Position numbers and translations under genes: made by a program
Shown here: one piece after another, positions 1 to 9,360 of the stretch
Layout of the letters: each line of letters begins with the position of its first letter
Position numbering within the stretch: the stretch's first letter is position 1
Notes under the pieces: model-generated
What the model was told of the DNA's origin: nothing
Database searches by the model: none
Seen by the model: only the letters and a program-made list of their open reading frames with translations
Assembly (NCBI RefSeq): GCF_001039355.2
Contig: NW_019774369.1
Span: forward strand, 26,776-65,423
Reading direction: 5' to 3'
DNA length: 38,648 bases
Source: Lingula anatina
Lineage: Eukaryota > Brachiopoda > Lingulata > Lingulida > Lingulidae

Positions 1-345
1 ATGTCGGAGACATTTAATATTTCATAGACGATGTCTATAATTTCAAGTCATAACTTTTATTATTCTCCATAATACATTGTGTCAATTTTGAAGAGGCTGA
101 GTAAGGCTTGTGTACCTGTCGCATTAAGAAGCCAGTGATAAGAAGTGCATGAAGCCATTGGCTGGAGTATGTACTAAAAGTGTGTAATATTGAAGAGAGA
201 GTCAGAATGTACCTGAGCAGGCAACGAGTTCACATTAAACGATTGAAACTGGTCATTTTTGTCAGTGTGGATTTCCTCTGTAGCGTCTAGACGTAAAGAT
301 TTCGACCGCGAATCTGGAAGGCTATATACTAAAGCGTTATCCTAA

Positions 346-836
346 CTAAAGTATCCAACGGTGTCCGCATTTCGAGCTCAAGTCTAAATTACGTTTATAT
401 CTAAAATTGCGTGGTTCCGGACAAAGTGTGCCAAAATCTGGCAAACCTGTATAGTATTTCACCCTTTCATCATTATCAACAAAAAAGTCTGCGTCAAACT
501 TTCTCTCAGAGTTGAGCTTTTCCTTCAATTTTTCAGAAAGAAGGTTTTGATAATCAGCCTTCATTGCAGTAATACTGCTCCCTTCTAAGTCTGTCTGTGA
601 AGCTGTACCAGTTTCTCTTTCTGTTGTAACATCATCATGGACTATATGATCAGCAGGTGGTAGCTGCAAGTCAAGAAACCCAGAGGCTGCCTCTACTTTC
701 TGTCGTGTCGCCTTTCTTTCTACTGCTCTTTGGTATCTTTCACCAGCTAGGGTTGCCCTTTCCTTACTTTTATATCCCAGCTTTAAAGTTGGGACCCAGT
801 CAGGATTAGTCTCATCATATAAATCAGCAGGCTTAC
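346..836 (-). CDS. THAP-domain protein, exon 2 (C-terminal exon seen)
   Basis: This is the second exon of the THAP gene that starts at 1479. A CTAG acceptor precedes 836, and joining to exon 1 restores a Gly codon, giving FINGKPADLYDE. That is the usual end of a THAP zinc finger. DWVPTLKLG follows and occupies the place of the conserved VPT box. A basic, charged linker follows, then FVDNDERVKYYTGLPDF, which resembles the segment found just before a DDE transposase domain in many invertebrate THAP proteins. The frame stops at 346-348 with no DDE catalytic domain. Either the gene is truncated, or an unrecognised donor near 346-440 leads to exons outside the window. The homology-like part ends at about 430, and the residues after it look random, which favours one of these two explanations. 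Confidence 0.7.
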
Positions 837-1265
837 CTAGAAAATTTAAGTTCAGTTTAAAAATTGCTGCTTTAAAAATTAATAAAAAATGGAACTCCAG
901 GTGCACAATTTACAAACAAACAATTACTTACCACTCACACAATGAAAGTTTCTACGAAATCTGCACTCACTGACCAATAAATATATACTTTTCTTTGTGG
1001 GCACAAGAAAATAGTAACTAAAAATAACATATAGCATCTATGCTATTCAAACGTATTTCACTTGAAAACTTCAAATTGACTCAAATGTAATAAGAGCAGA
1101 GGTCTTTACATGTGTTAACAATGTGAAAAGAATTATATATGGGTTTGGAAATGACTAAAAATTCTGCTGTTAGTTTTAGTACATAATCGTTTTCGAGATG
1201 AAAATCGGGTCTGAAATGTTTACAGTTCAACCATATATTCATTTTTACCGTTCAAAGTATCTTAC

Positions 1266-1479
1266 CATTTATAAAGTGATCTGAGCAGACTCGTGTGTAC
1301 TGCAAGTTGGAAGGTCTTATATCTCGTGAAATCTGTGACAGCCATTTAGCACGACGTTTCGTGGACAATTCCCTGGTTTTCTCCCCTTCCGATTGCCTTA
1401 CAGCCGGTAAACGGTAAAACGACTTCTTATCCCTGCCTCCCCTACTACTACATCCAATAAAAGCACAGAAATTCACCAT
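1266..1479 (-). CDS. THAP-type C2CH zinc finger protein, exon 1 with start codon
   Basis: Exon 1 begins at ATG 1479-1477 and ends at 1266, before a GTAAGA donor, in phase 1. The 71 residues form most of a THAP domain, a DNA-binding C2CH zinc finger. Visible zinc ligands are C5 and C10 (C-x4-C) and C65 and H68 (C-x2-H, in VCSDHF). The expected FYRLP segment (residues 21-25) and a conserved Trp (residue 46) are present. The start is supported because the THAP finger normally begins within a few residues of the initiator Met. THAP domains occur both in host transcription factors and in P-element-like transposases. The downstream exon looks like the transposase-related type. This may therefore be a domesticated or decayed transposon gene rather than a core cellular regulator. 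Confidence 0.8.
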
Positions 1480-1560
1480 TTCGCTCCCAAATCAACACTA
1501 AATCAATGTCAATACTTCTTCTATAGACCGTATACTGCCGCGTGTGATACTCTTCCTGTA

Positions 1561-1600
1561 ATCCAATATGGCGGGACGCTATTCTCGTGACGTAACGAGA
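1561..1600 (-). promoter_or_regulatory. Candidate promoter block upstream of the THAP gene
   Basis: About 80-120 bp upstream of the THAP start codon lie CCAAT (1563-1567), CAATATGGCGGGA (1565-1577; it resembles a YY1 core followed by an E2F-like GCGGGA), and a near-perfect 18-bp palindrome at 1583-1600. The palindrome has TCTCGT and ACGAGA arms around a CRE-like TGACGTAA. This density of CpG-containing promoter motifs is unlike the surrounding AT-rich DNA. The factor assignments are inferred from motif resemblance only. Confidence 0.45.
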
Positions 1601-1758
1601 TTATTCTCTATAGGTCCGGGGGACTACTATCTCTAGGATATGGGTCCGAGGACAAATACTTATTATTGCTTTTCTCCGTCAAACTTCACTTACAGAAGAA
1701 AAGGTCTGTCATTAATTTAAATTTATGAATATATATAATATTGTAATGATTATTTCAG

Positions 1759-1947
1759 ATTGAACATGGCAGGCTATTTTATAAAGTAAATAAGAGGAAA
1801 GTAAAGGACAGACAATGCAGTAATGATGTTGGTCATGATGATGAACTTTGGCGAATAGTCGTAAGGTGGAAAGCAGGAAGATCCCTGTCTAGGGCCTTAT
1901 GCAGTAAAAGGAATATCAAAATCGGGAGCGTACATCCTACAAATTGA
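1759..1947 (+). CDS. Possible terminal exon of an unrecognised gene
   Basis: A good acceptor (TTATTTCAG, ending 1758) is followed by 62 open codons and a TGA at 1945-1947. The peptide is hydrophilic and basic (for example DDELWRIVVRWKAGRSLSR). There is no ATG start and I do not recognise a family. No upstream exon was identified on this strand. In AT-rich DNA a 62-codon open run can arise by chance, so this is a weak candidate. Confidence 0.2.
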   Translation: MEHGRLFYKVNKRKVKDRQCSNDVGHDDELWRIVVRWKAGRSLSRALCSKRNIKIGSVHPTN

Positions 1948-2147
1948 AGGGGGAAGCACCCTTAAAGGTGCCGTCAACGGCTCCAACTTGAAAATCTATC
2001 TGACAAATGAATAGGTCTACTAAAATGAAAATAAATTTATTACAACTTCTTACGTGTTATTTTTCATAATTAAATTTTTTTCATTCAGTGTGCGATTATA
2101 AAAATAATAAATAGTCCTAGTATAAATCAGGAAAACAGGTCTCATCC

Positions 2148-2273
2148 GGACTTGCATTCCTTGCAATGGGACTTGGATTCCTTGGTAACTATTGTCCCAA
2201 GGGCGTTAAATCCTAGTAACGTATGTCCTAGGACATCCATTCTTAAAAAAGCTAGACCTAGGACTTGCATTCC
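2148..2273 (+). repeat. Dispersed 13-bp repeat cluster (GGACTTGCATTCC)
   Basis: Four copies lie in the same orientation: 2148-2160 and 2261-2273 are identical, 2169-2181 (GGACTTGGATTCC) has one change, and 2231-2243 (GGACATCCATTCT) is more diverged. Several are preceded by CCTA or TCC. Spacing is irregular, so this is a motif cluster or decayed tandem array. Confidence 0.55.
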
Positions 2274-2296
2274 CAGTGTCCGGTAAGACTTACCGT

Positions 2297-2359
2297 TAGA
2301 TAGATGGGCTCATTAGGGCTCAACTTAACTGAGTTGAGCCCTAAATGACCATCTATCTA
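2297..2359. repeat. 63-bp hairpin with a short loop
   Basis: TAGATAGATGG at 2297-2307 pairs with CCATCTATCTA at 2349-2359. AGGGCTCAACT pairs with AGTTGAGCCCT across a loop of about six bases. Only a small internal mismatch interrupts the 28-base arms. A second small palindrome (CGGTAA, GAC, TTACCG; 2281-2295) abuts it. It could be a miniature foldback or a cruciform-forming site. No gene is evident. Confidence 0.7.
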
Positions 2360-3110
2360 GCTAGAGACATATCTGTAAACATCTGTAAAAAATCTATCAC
2401 TCGCCCTGGTAGAGGGTAGATTTTGACCCATTTAGATCAATCCCTACCGTTATATAACTAAATGGACGGCGGACTTACTGTTACACGGAACCTCAGTTTC
2501 GTTACATTGGGAATGCCGTTTCACTTTTCACTGAATGAGATAGGCCTACATGTACAGTGTACCAACCTAAGCGTTTTAAGGTTGCCTATACAGATTTATA
2601 ATTCATTTTTTTTCAATATAGCAGTACTGTTTTTGTTTGCCTCTCATCATTTAACCATAAAATTTCCCCAACGGAATCATCATTGTGATTATCAAATAAT
2701 TTCAAGTGATTTTCAAAGGGTATACATTTTTGCAAAGTGGGTAGAGTCCAAATATTTTATGTGTTGGGTGTGCATTTTTTGCAAGAGACTGATTTATAAT
2801 ATCGAAAAGATAAGAATGTTTATACAAACCAATTGATGTGCACGCGCCCTCATTTGATACCACTTCGATTGGTGTGCACAGCGTAGGTAGATATTGTTTT
2901 GTGCAGATAACATTGAAAAGCTCGACAGTCAGGCTGGTAACCACACGCATAGAAAATTTATTTCTCGAAAAAGGTTTCGTATCGGGCAGTTCGACCAGTA
3001 GTAGGCCTATTAGTAAATTTCCCGGACCGTCAGGGAAGTTAGGCCTCCCGGAATTTGATCGACGCTATTTGTAACCACTGGATTTTCCTAAGGCTCACAA
3101 GGCTGAGATA
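2360..3110. other. Region upstream of the membrane-protein gene
   Basis: No convincing coding exon was seen. A 78-codon frame at 2838-3074 has no recognisable features and ends before the gene start. A CCTAAG at about 3085-3090, 20 bases before the ATG, could be an acceptor for a spliced 5' leader. Confidence 0.3.
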
Positions 3111-4805
3111 ATGGGCGTGAACATAAAGAACATTTGGTTTAAAAGGAAGTTCAGAGCCATTCTATACTTCCTCTATGTTGTTTTTAGTTTTGCATTAACA
3201 ACTTTTGATGTCGCCACTGACTGGTACGCATACGGAGAAGTTAAAGGATACGACTTCTATTACCAAGAAACAGATGACTTAGGACTGACATCTTATTTGC
3301 ACGACACTTATTTGGCATTTTGTGTCATTGGAACTTTAGTATATGTGGTACAGATCATTCATGCCATATACTTTTGTAAGGTAGTAGTTGAATATGGGAA
3401 GCGGTACGAAGATGATCTGCAGTACCAGTTATTAATTGCTCTGGTAATTACACTTGTTGAAGAGTCCCTAGAAGACCTTCCTTTGGCATATTTGACAATA
3501 AGAATGTTCTCGACTGGATCATGTTTAGTACGGACAAAAGTTACAGCAACCGCAGCTTTCATGTCAAGGGCCGCAAGTATAGCATCAACTGTGCTGAGGG
3601 CAGGTTCGGCGTGGTTTAAGTTTTGCATAGCACTGTGTACCTGCAGATGTTGGCAAGCTTTCTTTCGGTTGTTGTTAACAATAATAGTAACTTTTGTATC
3701 CCTTGCAGCATTGCTCATGGATTTTGCGGCCATATTGGCGATGTTTAATAATGAGCGCGCTGTTGTCCACGACATTCTTCGAACTTTTAATATACACATC
3801 GATAAAAACAATCTTAAAGATGCCAGCCTCGAGTTCGACAAATGGACGGATCCAGCAGGTTGGATTGATTCCGAGACTATGTTTAGACTGGCTTCCATTG
3901 ATGGTGACGCCGACATAGCAATAGTAGCCAGGGCCAACGTTAATTTTTCACATTCGGCTTTTATGAAAGTGAATCAATCTAGCAAGCTAGAACGAGTCGC
4001 CATTTTGACGTATGCCAATGTTGTTTACGAAGCTGGACCAGGTGGTATGGACATAAGACTTCCATGCAGCATATTTGGTATCCATGACAACGCGACAAAC
4101 ACTTCGACTGCTCAAACAACGGCGTTCGTAGAGACAAGAACGACCAGCAATGCTTCGGACCAGGGGACGGGAAGAACCACGGAAGTCACTTTTAACAAAC
4201 GGACAAATACAGAACTGACTCCTGTAACTCCTGTCAATAACATACAAACAAGCTTGGAATATCCGTTCAATTCAACACGTTCGTTCATACCGAACACCAC
4301 AACGGGACACGCCCCCACAACCACCGCCACTCCGTTTAGCCTCTCTTTGTCGACCGAATACCAAGCATCGCATGTAACACAGTCTGGAAACGTTTCTCCA
4401 GTTCGGAACATCACTTTGAGAACATGTGACGTCGTTTTTCACCTCCGGTACATATCCAGCTATTCTGCAGTATTCTACGACTACAACATAGAGACCCGAA
4501 GTTCACTCGACGACTGCAATCTTCAAAACAATATGGTCAATGTGACTTTAGAATTTCACACGGTGATGCAGGATACCAATGTTTCTAACTGGAAACCCAG
4601 CGATTCACCCAGCTACGAAAAATTATTCTGTGGGACCAGAAAACCGTTTAAACTTGATTTTGCTCATTTAAATACGTGTACCGCCGATTCTGCGCTTAGT
4701 ACCGTGTCCAAAAACAAAATCAAGTTCTGGGAGATACACTTCAGTGGAGGAGAGGTAGATACGTATCAGTGCTTTGACGTCGGACATTGCAAGAAGATGA
4801 CTTGA
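3111..4805 (+). CDS. Multi-pass membrane protein with glycosylated Thr/Ser-rich tail, family unknown
   Basis: This is a single-exon gene of 564 codons. Hydrophobic spans lie at about residues 15-36, 67-89, 105-130 and 185-212. Acidic residues occur inside or beside them (FDVATDWYA at 32-40; VEESLEDLPLAY at 116-127). That arrangement faintly recalls XK-related proteins, with an FD..TD motif and a second acidic membrane motif, but I cannot assign it to that family. A Cys-rich patch (CIALCTCRCW, about 172-181) precedes span four. The remaining 350 residues are hydrophilic, with a Thr/Ser/Pro-rich middle (about 330-430) and many N-glycosylation sequons (NFS, NQS, NAT, NTS, NAS, NST, NTT, NVS, NIT, NVT). 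A Cys-containing C-terminal part follows. This suggests an extracellular, mucin-like tail. A decayed inverted copy lies at about 8.9-9.36 kb, so the gene belongs to a duplicating family. It is intronless as seen. Confidence 0.75.
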   Translation: MGVNIKNIWFKRKFRAILYFLYVVFSFALTTFDVATDWYAYGEVKGYDFYYQETDDLGLTSYLHDTYLAFCVIGTLVYVVQIIHAIYFCKVVVEYGKRYEDDLQYQLLIALVITLVEESLEDLPLAYLTIRMFSTGSCLVRTKVTATAAFMSRAASIASTVLRAGSAWFKFCIALCTCRCWQAFFRLLLTIIVTFVSLAALLMDFAAILAMFNNERAVVHDILRTFNIHIDKNNLKDASLEFDKWTDPAGWIDSETMFRLASIDGDADIAIVARANVNFSHSAFMKVNQSSKLERVAILTYANVVYEAGPGGMDIRLPCSIFGIHDNATNTSTAQTTAFVETRTTSNASDQGTGRTTEVTFNKRTNTELTPVTPVNNIQTSLEYPFNSTRSFIPNTTTGHAPTTTATPFSLSLSTEYQASHVTQSGNVSPVRNITLRTCDVVFHLRYISSYSAVFYDYNIETRSSLDDCNLQNNMVNVTLEFHTVMQDTNVSNWKPSDSPSYEKLFCGTRKPFKLDFAHLNTCTADSALSTVSKNKIKFWEIHFSGGEVDTYQCFDVGHCKKMT

Positions 4806-4837
4806 GGCGCATCACCATTAATAACTCTAAATGTAAA

Positions 4838-5070
4838 TTAAAGGGACCGTTCGCAATGAAATGTGTGAACCTAGCTGATGCGCACTCACTCCACGAAGAA
4901 TCTCGATGTATGAAATCAGATTAACAGCCTAACACGCTCACTTTGCCCCCAGTTTCTCTGCATTCTACTCAACGCCAAGAAAAAGCGTACCTATCTGATT
5001 CAGTGAGAATCCCCGTAGAGTTAGTGCGCAGAGGCTAGGTCGACAGATTTAATTGTGAACGGTCTCTAAT
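4838..5070. mobile_element. Miniature inverted-repeat element (about 233 bp)
   Basis: The left end (AAGGGACCGTTCGCAAT at about 4841) matches the reverse complement of the right end (ATTGTGAACGGTCTCT, ending about 5068). Pairing continues inward: ACCTAGCTGATGCGCACT at the left matches AGTGCGCAGAGGCTAGGT at the right, and AATCAGAT is also paired. The whole element folds on itself. It starts about 33 bp after the membrane-gene stop codon, so it probably sits in that gene's 3' UTR. No coding capacity. Confidence 0.7.
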
Positions 5071-6230
5071 ATATTAAAAGAGAGTATGTGTATTATCCTT
5101 CCATTTAAAAACTATGGTACAAAAGTTGGAAAGGGTAAGCATCTTTATTTATCAAATATTTCAATATTCTAAATTTATAAGAATATCAAACTATCGTTTT
5201 TTATTGACTGAAAAAAAGTAAAGCATACCTTAACTACTAATGGCGACAAAGAAATCTGATATCGTGGTCTTCATAAAAAAGATTGTAATCTTTAAATTAT
5301 AATTTGCTTATGCTAGACAATTTGTTGATTTTTGTTTAGTTGTGCATGCAGTGAGGCAACAATTGAACCTCAACCTGGAATCAAAGTTTTTGGACTGATT
5401 TTTTCTTTTTAATAATGATTTTTCCAAACATTCGTTTGTCCCATGGATCGGATACACTTTTTCTTGTTTTTAGTTAAGATAAAAAAATCAAACATCTGTA
5501 AAACTTATTTTTACCAAGAGGCATCATCTTCTCGTTAAATTATGAATTCCATAAAATTTAAACTTCAATGCAAATGTATATATAGTAAAAAAAGGGATAA
5601 AATATTCTTCATTCTTCATTTATATAATACTATAGGATGTATATTTTACACAGTAAAGTGGCAGTAGTTCGTCTTATAAATTCTCACTCTACAGGTTTTA
5701 TGTGACCGACCAGATGTTTCGATCGATAAACGAAACTGGTGGTAAGTATAGTCCGCATTTAGCATTGTCGTTATGATAGAATGATTTTAGTAGTGAAGTA
5801 TAATCCTGAAATGAAATTGTTGATCATTACGAGAACATGAAATTGAACTGTGTTTTAGTGTTCGGAATTCCCTTTCTATTAATTGATAGATAGTCAGCAT
5901 CAAGGAATATTTGCCTGTAAACTTGAAAATAAGAATTGCTATCCCATAGTACTTATCCAACTGAAAATAAACACGTTCTCGGTGTGCAATTACTGCATAT
6001 CCTTATTTATGCAGTAATATGTCCCTGGATATCACATGATGTATTTATTGAATGGTATATTTTTCTAATTAATCCATCGAGTACAGTTGTGTAAGTAAAG
6101 CTTAAAGTTAAATTTTTCTTTGTTCTATTTCTCTAGCAACCTTAAGAGCCTTTGGAGCCTTTAGAATATTTTTGACGGCAGTTGGAGTTTGAGAAATAGA
6201 TAGTACAATGGGCGTATCCAGCACGTGTTA
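5071..6230. other. AT-rich spacer, no gene seen
   Basis: No open frame with protein character and no RNA gene was recognised. An AATAAA at 5966-5971 could serve as a distal polyadenylation signal for the membrane-protein gene, 1.16 kb after its stop codon, but nothing else supports this. Confidence 0.3.
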
Positions 6231-6450
6231 CTGTATGACCCCATTTCCAGAGATTAGATCGATCTACTTTAGATCGACCTAACTCCCTGGGGGTTCACAC
6301 TAAATAGCTGTCAGCCGAGCGGACACGAAAGTTAATTTCCCCCTTACAGCTTGTAGTAGGCGGTACGGATATTTAAGCCGGATTGTCTGACAGTAATCTA
6401 GTGAGACTCCCCGCGGGGATAGATCGATCTAAAAGCTCTGGGAATACAGC
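6231..6450. mobile_element. Terminal-inverted-repeat element (about 220 bp)
   Basis: Left end CTGTATGACC (6231), then TTCCAGAG and TTAGATCGATCTA, mirrors the right end, whose reverse complement reads GCTGTATTCCCAGAG and then TTTTAGATCGATCT. The left arm carries a short insertion. The interior has no coding capacity and is richer in G+C and CpG than its surroundings. Likely a non-autonomous DNA transposon. Confidence 0.6.
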
Positions 6451-8158
6451 CTATCATTTTCAGGTGTAACCGCTGTATCATTGTTGACGCGCCATCTACA
6501 AACCTGCCCTTCACGATGCTAAAGCACCAAAACCGTACGCTTGGGCTTTCCTTGGTACTCTTCTAACCAGATTAAGTGTCAGTTTGGAAATTTTATTAAA
6601 AATCGGCGATGGTGAGTTCTGTTTCATTATTTATTCATTTGAGCCTTACCACGAAAAAAGGCTCCAAAAATCCCACCAAAATATACACCCAACTTGTCAC
6701 ACATAAATAAAATCTAGATTATCTACTAACAATTTAACAAAATGAATGAGGATTATGTAAATTATAGTCATCATCATTTCAATGCTTTATTTTATTCATT
6801 TTTCAGTGTTATGAATAATAATGTTTGTGTTTAGTATTTGTTTATAAGTTATGATTTATTAAATAGGTATATTAGTATTATTTTCTATTTTCGGAGATTC
6901 TGACGAACTTGTGCATAACTTTTTCATTGATGACAGAATTGTCACCTTGTTATTTAAGCTGTTTGAGAATTTACGTAAACCTCTAGTGTATATATATATA
7001 TATATGAATTTAAAAGAGAACTGAATTTTCAGATAAAGTTATCATCTGTTTTTGTAAATGAATCAATTTTGTCATTATTTTGTGGAAGGTTTAAATCTAT
7101 AGACGAGCAGTTGGAGTTCATACAGTTGATTGGTTCTGCTCATCAGCTGATGATATCAGAAGATTATATGGTAGAAATACTGCATCAGATACCATTAAGC
7201 ATTAGTAAATATATTATTCAAGCTTTTATATTATACCTGGAATGTTATGAGTTGGTTATGGTTAAGATATTCTAACTGCGATGCTTAAATGTTGGTGTTT
7301 TTTCTAGTGCTGTAATGACTTCCTTATGCAAGATGGGTGAGATTTAACATATATATTATACTTGAATTACGATGACTTATTTTATGAAATTATAAGAAAT
7401 GGAAGTAGTTACAAGTGTTATGGAACAAAGTATTATTTGTGAATAGATCAAACTATCGATTAATGCCTACAGCATAGATTTATGTCAGGTTTCTCTTCTT
7501 TTACGTCATCGAGATAATGTGACGAACAATAATTTGTGAATTTGGTGTTATTTAACATTTGCTTTGCTTTGCTTTAAAAAAGATGAAAACGGAGTGTAGG
7601 TTTAGAAGAATTAGAGGACGAATTCTTTGGGAGAAAGGGTGTATGTTGTAAGGTTGGCAGTTCACATATGCATCTTCACTAATTGAAAGTAATAATAAAA
7701 GAGGAATCAAATAAGTAAGACGATAAGGAGTAATAGAGAGCAAGTTCAATTTCCTTAAAAGTCGATAAGTGCAGAAACTGTTTCAGAGTTAGAAAAAGAT
7801 GTATCAAGCCAACGTCACATTTACTTTTATTTGCTTGGCCAATTTCACAATTGAATTGTGCTTTCTGTTATGTGCATACCTTATACCAACTGAGTTTTGC
7901 ATATGGTTGAAGTATGAGTAATTTAAATAATATTTTAGATATATTTTATTGAAAACAAGGCTCTTAGAAATTGCAACATGAGAACGGAAAATTTCTTGTT
8001 ATCACGCAAAAGATGATGTAAGAAAGCAAGTGAATTTGTATGAAAAGTAAGTCGGTGAATAAACGTTTGAAAGCTCCAACTTGTCGTCCTTGTCACTATA
8101 ATAATATATACTACAATCATTTAGATTTAACGCAGTCTATCTTTGTCATCCTGTGCTT
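6451..8158. other. AT-rich spacer, no gene seen
   Basis: It contains a short (TA)n run near 6990-7005. An open frame at 7069-7275 (plus) follows a possible acceptor near 7031, but it has no start, donor or recognisable motif. I do not call a gene here. Confidence 0.3.
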
Positions 8159-8298
8159 TTGGTAACGGACTTAACTCGACGCCCCCGGAATGAAAAACTT
8201 TTTTATGGCTTTTTTTAACTCGCTTTAGAAAAACGCTTTCATTAAAAAAAAAAACGTTTTCAATACGTTCTGAATTAGCTGCGTAAGTCCAATACCAA
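8159..8298. mobile_element. Small inverted-repeat element (about 140 bp)
   Basis: The left end TTGGTAACGGACTTA (8159) matches the reverse complement of the right end (TTGGTATTGGACTTA, 8284-8298) at 13 of 15 bases. The interior is A/T tracts with two AACG/CGTT motifs. No coding capacity and no clear target-site duplication. Confidence 0.45.
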
Positions 8299-8889
8299 GC
8301 CGACGTTTTGGGATAGTTAATTACGGCGTCTGAAAAACGTTGCGATTTGGTTAAATACTAAATGTACAATAAGGCTACTTATTTTCATATCGTCCTCCCA
8401 GGCCTTCACGGTCAGCGGAAATAGACCTACCAACAGGGTGGGGATGGGTAGGGGTAGAGCTGACCCTAGGAGTTGAGGATTCCCTTTTCATAAAAAATAA
8501 ATTTAAAACAAAATTACTTAAAATAGCCATGCCTGAAAACAAATTTCTTATGTTGTTATTAAGATGTTTATTATCAATAATCAAAACCCAGGCATTGCCA
8601 TAAATATCCATGAGGTAGAGTCCCGGGGAGGGGGGGGGGGAGCTACTGTTGAAATGTGGCGAAGTGCTGGGATATTCAATGACTATCGACGTCTAGTTCA
8701 ATTTGTGCAACGGCTACTTAGGTAGAGATCATATTCTTAGAGGTGTTATCTGTTTATCTGAATCGACAAAAAGTTCAACTGCATGTTTTATAAGAAATCG
8801 AAAAACAAAAACATAGTATCAACAATTTTGCTCTTAATCTGGAGCCAAGGGTGTGCAAAAATAATGATATCAAAGAAAAAAGAGAAAAG

Positions 8890-9360
8890 AAGTTGAGAAG
8901 AATATTGTTAATAATAAGAATGGTGAAACTTGTTTTAAATTGCATTTAACATCTAGAAAAAGCGTTTGTAGTAAGTATGAATTCCAGTTTTCATAATTAT
9001 AGATAAATATCAAGGTAACGAAAACACCCAACGAATCGGCGGTGCTTGTGGTGGCGTGTCCCGTTGTTGTGTTCGGTTAGAGTTAGTTTATTGGTTTAAA
9101 CTGACCCCCTTGGTTACCCCCCCTCAAATGGCACGAGAAATGGCTCGTCATAGTTGTCTCTATGAACGCCTTTGATTGAATAGTCGAAAAGCGCCACACG
9201 GGAGTCTTTTGTCTATACATCATGAAACTTGGCCAAAAAGACGCGAGGTCAAAAAAAGAAATTAGAATAACCTACATTAGCAGACTTCGAGGAACTGTCA
9301 AGCATAGTACTGGCGCAGTGGAGAGTGACTTTTGAAGTGAATTATACTCACATAGAGACA
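8890..9360 (-). pseudogene. Decayed inverted copy of the membrane-protein gene (3111-4805)
   Basis: Read on the minus strand, this stretch aligns with the tail-coding part of the gene at 3111-4805. Positions 9038-9077 match 4289-4328 at 37 of 40 bases. Positions 9134-9173 correspond to about 4119-4162, sharing GGCGTTC, TAGAGACAA and GACCAGC-like blocks. Positions 9203-9220 correspond to about 4044-4062. Weaker similarity runs on to about 9290 (opposite about 3930) and down to about 8940 (opposite about 4400). Deletions of 28 and about 70 bases, plus other indels, break the frame. The membrane-spanning part was not found. It is a partial, non-functional paralogue. Confidence 0.7.

Noticed and set aside
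2838-3074. 78-codon open frame upstream of the membrane gene
   Set aside because: No motif, splice link or codon character. It overlaps an equally long frame on the other strand.
3359-3937. 192-codon minus-strand frame
   Set aside because: It lies inside the 564-codon gene on the plus strand, whose membrane spans and sequons show it is the real frame.
7069-7275. 68-codon plus frame with a possible acceptor upstream
   Set aside because: No ATG, no donor, no recognisable family. AT-rich DNA gives such frames by chance.
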